A DNA stretch of 64,000 bases from Cannabis sativa. Its lineage: Eukaryota > Streptophyta > Magnoliopsida > Rosales > Cannabaceae. A program made the translations under genes and the position numbers. The notes under the pieces are model-generated. The model was given only the letters and a program-made list of their open reading frames with translations. It was not told where the DNA came from and made no database searches. Every line of letters begins with the position of its first letter. Position 1 is the stretch's first letter. Shown here piece after piece: positions 59,979 to 64,000 of the stretch. Where the stretch lies: assembly GCF_029168945.1 (NCBI RefSeq), contig NC_083601.1, positions 70,545,595-70,609,594 of the forward strand, given 5' to 3'.

Positions 59979-60689
59979 ATGCCTCCACCAGTTGACGGGC
60001 ATTTACAAGTCATTATTGGGGGCCCACATGTAGCTGGACACTCGGGCAAAGCTCGAGAAAGGTATGCCCGAACCTTACACTATGAGCAAAAGGAAGTAGT
60101 TTTGGTCATAGAGGAGAGAAAGCCAAAAATTCCACTGGTAGGGGAACCCACTATAACTTTCACTGAAGCAGATGTTGTCCACATTCGCTTCCCACACAAC
60201 GATCCCTTGGTCGTGGAAGTACAGATAGAAAATAAAACAGTGGCCTGGACCATGATAGACAATGGAGCCTCTGCAAATATTCTGTTTAAGACACCATATG
60301 AGAAGATGGGACTCCAACTCAAAGATCTAATCCCCTGTGCCAAACCGGTGTATGGTTTCTCTGGCCAGAGTGTTGCACATTTGGGGAAAATTTGTCTATC
60401 CCTCACTATTAGAGAAGCTCCGAAGAGCACAACTGTGATGGCACAATTTTTGATAATTGATGTCCCATCAGCTTTAAACGTCATTTTAGGCCGACAAGCC
60501 TTATATGACCCGAAAGCTATCAAATCAATTTTCAATTCGTGCATCAAGTTCCTAACAAATAATGGGGTAGGGTGCCTAAAAGGGAATCAACAAATTGCAC
60601 GGGAGTGCTATAACCTTTCCCTGACCAAGGCCAAAAAAGAAAATTCCTCCAGCCAGAGTTCGGACAAGGGGAAAAGTATTGCCCAATAG
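59979..60689 (+). pseudogene. Element D aspartic protease
   Basis: A clean 236-codon frame. The active site reads TMIDNGASANILF, so the catalytic Asp is kept, in contrast to A. Downstream blocks are DVPSALNVILGRQALYD and NNGVGCLKGNQQIARECYN. It ends in stop TAG at 60687-60689, with the linker to RT downstream. Confidence 0.85.
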
Positions 60690-60896
60690 GAAGTCATTCA
60701 AGGCCGGGACAAGGATGTGGATCCCCAACTTGGGGAACCAAATACAAATGTTTGCCTAGTAGAAGAATTGGAAGAGATAGAAATCGACCCAAATGTCCCG
60801 ACCAGGAAACTTTAAATTGGCAAAGGTTCGTTGCTTGAAGTAAAATAAGCTTTAATAAGATTTCTAAGAGCAAACCTTGCCTGGTCGCGCGAAGAC
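60690..60896 (+). pseudogene. Element D protease-RT linker
   Basis: Encodes the acidic EELEEIEIDPNVPTRKL stretch seen in A (33412-33615), with a stop at about 60813 and another at about 60846. Confidence 0.65.
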
Positions 60897-61885
60897 ATGG
60901 TCGGTATCAATCCTTCTATAATATCTCACATCCTAAACATTGATCCTTACTTCTATCTCGTTCAACAAAAAACAAGATTATTAGACAAAGAACGGGCACA
61001 GACATTAAAAGAAGAGGTAGAAAAACTACGCAATAACAAGTTCATGATTGAAGCTTTCTATCAAGCTTCGGTAGCTAACCCCTTACTGGTACCTAAGCCC
61101 AACAAAAAATGGCAAGTATGTGTTAATTTTACTAATCTCAACAAGGCGTGCCCCAAAGACTGTTTTCTACTTCCAAGAATAGATCAACTTGTGGATGCAA
61201 CAACCAGGCACGAAATCCTAAGCTTTATGGATGCCTATTCGGGGTATAGTCAAACTAGAATGCATCCACCAGAGCAAGAACATACACGTTTCTGAATAGA
61301 TATGGGTCTGTATTGTTATAAAGCCATGTTGTTTTGTCTAAAGAATGCTGGTGCTACCTATCAAAGGTTTGTGAATTAAATTTTTAAAGACCAAATTGGA
61401 CAAAACATGGAAGTAAACGTCGATGACATGCTCATCAAATCTAGGAAGGCTCGAGAGCATATATATGACATGGAGAATGCTTAAAAATCATCAGAAAATA
61501 CAACATGAAACTCAATCCCTTAAAGTGCTCCTTTGGAGTCAGCTCGGGTAAGTGTTTTGGTTATATTGTTAATGCTCAAGGTATTGAAGCCAATCCTAAG
61601 AAAATTCAAGCCCTTCTCGATATGAAATCACCAACAAAAACTAAAGAAGTCCAAAGCTTAAATGGTCGGATAGCCCCACTCAATAGATTTGTTTCAAAGT
61701 TAACAAATAAGTGTGTTCCTTTCTTCAACATCGTTCAACGTAATAAGAAATTTGAATCGACAGAGGAATGCGAGAATGCCTTTCAAGAAATAAAAAGACA
61801 ACTTGCAAAACCTCCTGTACTCTCAAAACCCCAAGACAGAGAAGAGTTAGAAATATACTTAGTTGTTAATGCCAATTTTTGTTAA
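60897..61885 (+). pseudogene. Element D reverse transcriptase and start of RNase H
   Basis: RT motifs LNKACPKDCFLLPRI and MDAYSGYSQTRM lie in 60897-61295. A TGA follows. The catalytic box at about 61410-61440 reads EVNVDDMLIKS, with Asn where A has Tyr (YVDD). After another stop, 61505-61879 carries the thumb and the start of the RT-linked RNase H (EIYLVVNANF), cut at 61880 by E'. It keeps the 37-codon stretch missing in A. Confidence 0.85.
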
Positions 61886-62943
61886 CTGTATTTGAGCCTA
61901 GACAGTGATAGATTTTCACAAAAAATAATAGCAGAAAAAGAAAGATATGAACACAAAGGTTTTTACGTGGTTTTACAGTTAAAATTCTTCATAGTTCACG
62001 AGTCAATCTTATTAGATTTCTGGTATAGCTCTAGGACTGTCTTCTCTTATGAAATATTCGCCCCCTTTTCAATACAACATGCCTCTATTTATAATTATAT
62101 CATAGGGCAGTTAATTAAATAGTTGACTGATATCTTATAATAATTATCCCCTGAAATTGTGGGGTTTGATATCATACCAAGTAAAATAAATGTGGTTAAC
62201 ATTTGAAAATCACACAGCTATAATGGGTCCGCTTATACCAGGTCAATATAAATGTGTATTAAATACGTAATAAATCGTAACATTCTGGGATGTCTTGATG
62301 GGAACATAGCATCAGTAACCTTGGTAGAGAGCTGGAGCTTTTCACATGTTTTCGAAGGGTTGATGATGTAAGCCTCGTCGTTCCTGTGCTTGAAGACATA
62401 ATGCTCCATATGAAAATTGCAGTTCTTGGCAACAAGGTGAACTTCAATAGCCAACATCATTTGAATGTCAGCTTCTATCTGAGAGAACTGACTCGACGGA
62501 GCTGTGAATCCCATTGAAAGATGTCTGGAGCTGATTAGTGAAGGTACCACGAGCGTGCCTTCATATAATGAGATGGACGCCTCTTTATCAATTGTTTGGG
62601 TTTACCCGACTGTTATACTTAGTTTGTATACTGTGTATTATACGCTAAGTGTCTTAGCAGTCATTATATCTTGCTTACGTCTCTTCATGCGTAACGAGGT
62701 TGATGCCTCATTTTGCTCATCTCATGTCATATGGTTTCTCATTAATGCGCAAGACAACAGTTTGTATATCTTTATCTCACGTAAGACCTTTCAGTCAGCA
62801 AGTTGTAAATATACTCTGTCAATCCTGTATTAATGAGTTATTCCATTTTCAAATATAATTACCATTACATTTTATTGATTCACATTCTTCCTAGTTTGAC
62901 ACGTGTCCTCCTCTGAAATAGTAGCTGAATTTTGGGTATAAAA
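61880..62943 (-). repeat. Element E' 3' LTR (H family)
   Basis: About 1064 bp. Starts TGTTAACTGTATTTGAGCC and ends near GGGTATAAAA in plus-strand text, where H has GGTATAACA, so the sense start TGTTAT is mutated. Matches H's LTR end at 1-317. Left flank is D RNase H, so E' most likely inserted there; its other end and TSD lie outside the window. Confidence 0.7.
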
Positions 62944-63046
62944 ACTTATTCCAATTCTTTAATTGGTTCAAATAAGTTTCTTTCATCTTGAATTCGAGGA
63001 TCAAGATCTTCATACTTCTTTTTGCTCTTCTCTATCAATACTGCCA
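62944..63046 (-). other. E' stretch between LTR and protease
   Basis: About 100 bp. No clear polypurine tract is seen next to the LTR. Confidence 0.35.
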
Positions 63047-63631
63047 TTAACTATGACCATCTTTTCTGTGTTGTAGCTCTATGCGATAGCAATCGCGAGC
63101 TAACATCTGATTGCCTCGCACTACTCCCACACCCTCTAGACTTTGAAATTTTAGGGATAAATGCTTGATCGAACTAACTTCCCCCAGTACGATCAATGCT
63201 GCATGACCCAGTAATATATTGTAAGTTGATGGCAGGTCGACAACCAGAAAATCTTGCATAATTGTGGCGGATAGAGGTGCCTCACCCAAGGTTAATGCGA
63301 GTTCAATTATACCTTGACAGGCGATACTTTCGCCAGTGAATCTGCATAGATTTACCATGCAAGGCCTCAATTTTGCCTTTTCGAGCCGCATCTTCATCAA
63401 TGTTTCCCTGTTTCACTGAACACCCGTTATCTATCAACACCCTCTTTATCCTTTTATTGGCGAGTTGGATAGTAATCACTAATGGATCGACGTGAGGGTA
63501 CCTCATGTTCTTCTCATCTTCCTCTGAAGATATAATTGGAGGTTCTTTAGTTTTTACCTTCATGGAAGGTTCTGGAGCAAATACTGACTGCACATTTTTC
63601 ATTTCCTTCACGTACCTCTTTTGGGCATAAC
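63047..63631 (-). pseudogene. Element E' aspartic protease (fragment)
   Basis: Protease of the Tat type, with VLIDNGCSV at the active site, then in a second frame [27 protein letters not shown] and [17 protein letters not shown] deletion and frameshift between 63400 and 63420 removed the segment after the active site. It is followed directly by the LTR without RT, RNase H or integrase, so E' has a large internal deletion. F cuts the upstream end. Confidence 0.75.
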
Positions 63632-64000
63632 TGTAACGCCCTAACAATTAGGCATGCTACTTGAGGTGATTAAGAAATGTTAATCCTTTAAACGGAATTA
63701 CTAGTAAGATAACCGCGGGAAAATTTAAACATTAAACGAAAACAGAATGAAAATAAAACTTGTAATAACTTTAACTTTACAACCAAAATGACATGTTTTG
63801 GGATCCCAAAATATTTTATAAAATATTACCTGTCCTTTCCACTAGTCGACCTAAGCGACAAAATCAGAGTTACAAAAGCACATCACTGGTAGACCGCAAC
63901 CCGCTTGGTCTCGTGTGGCCCGAACATGTACATACATCGCCCAGCTTTAGCACTTATGGCTGATGAGAGACAGACTTATCCTATCCTGCACAGTAGAGCA
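63632..64000 (-). mobile_element. Element F: Tekay-like LTR, cut by window edge
   Basis: Starts TGTAACGCCCTAAC, like element C's LTR (TGTAACACCCTAAC), and follows the same order of blocks: GGGATCCC, GTCGACCTA and CATGTACA near 63920-63940, each with a counterpart in C. It is a different, diverged member in the same orientation. Only 369 bp are in view. Confidence 0.7.

Larger units (their letters stand above)
47068..64000 (+). mobile_element. Element D: Ty3/gypsy Tat-like relative of A (partial, nested insertions)
   Basis: Same family as A but in the opposite orientation. Order: 5' LTR, gag start, [B1], gag, protease, RT, start of RNase H, [E' at 61880, itself holding F]. Its 3' end lies outside the window. 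Its 5' LTR is 634 bp from A's 5' LTR, and the two read away from each other. Confidence 0.8.

Noticed and set aside
1..64000. Host protein-coding genes, tRNA, rRNA or CRISPR arrays
   Set aside because: No frames outside mobile elements show domains. The repeated stem-loops have no regular spacer-repeat structure, and no tRNA cloverleaf was recognised by eye.

Overview
This window is intergenic plant DNA made almost entirely of nested LTR retrotransposons. Ty3/gypsy (Tat-like and Tekay-like) and Ty1/copia polyprotein motifs, TG..CA LTRs with 5-bp target-site duplications (TSDs), intron-containing antisense ORFs and AT-rich copia interiors point to a repeat-rich angiosperm nuclear genome. The species cannot be fixed from the sequence. 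I see no ordinary host gene, rRNA, tRNA or CRISPR array. Nearly every coding region carries stops or frameshifts.

The oldest layer, H, is a Tat-like element on the minus strand. Its LTR end is at 1-317. It has a plus-strand (antisense) accessory gene, gene 1, with its own TATA box and introns at 522-3407 and 46439-46753. Element A, another Tat-like element on the minus strand, landed in the middle of a gene 1 codon run (3408-46433, TSD GGAAC/TGAAC). Removing A brings gene 1 back into frame. After A inserted, a 5.21-kb block holding the end of gene 1, A's 3' LTR and A's own antisense gene (gene 2) became three tandem copies (2631-18265).

A's pol and gag run leftward from 45.7 kb to 18.4 kb and have been split twice. 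A copia solo LTR (B2, 19277-31295) sits in integrase and holds a full-size copia element of the same family in reverse orientation (B3, 19724-29846). A Tekay-like chromovirus (C, 35361-44811) sits in gag. A's 5' LTR lies at 45735-46433.

To the right, element D, a relative of A on the plus strand, begins at 47068 inside the H remnant. It is split in gag by a third copia copy (B1, 48427-58524, TSD AGTCG), then runs through gag, protease, reverse transcriptase and the start of RNase H. At 61880 it is broken by E', an H-family element on the minus strand. E' is entered at 63632 by F, a Tekay-like LTR cut by the window edge. The inferred nesting is H > A > B2 > B3, H > A > C, H > D > B1 and H > D > E' > F.

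The points most worth a second look are the triplication across the A/H junction, the repeated short stem-loops with covarying stems in the copia leader and in C's LTR, the palindrome cluster whose two LTR copies differ in a patterned way that may be a sequencing artefact, and the two unrelated-looking GC-rich pockets beside the copia primer-binding site.
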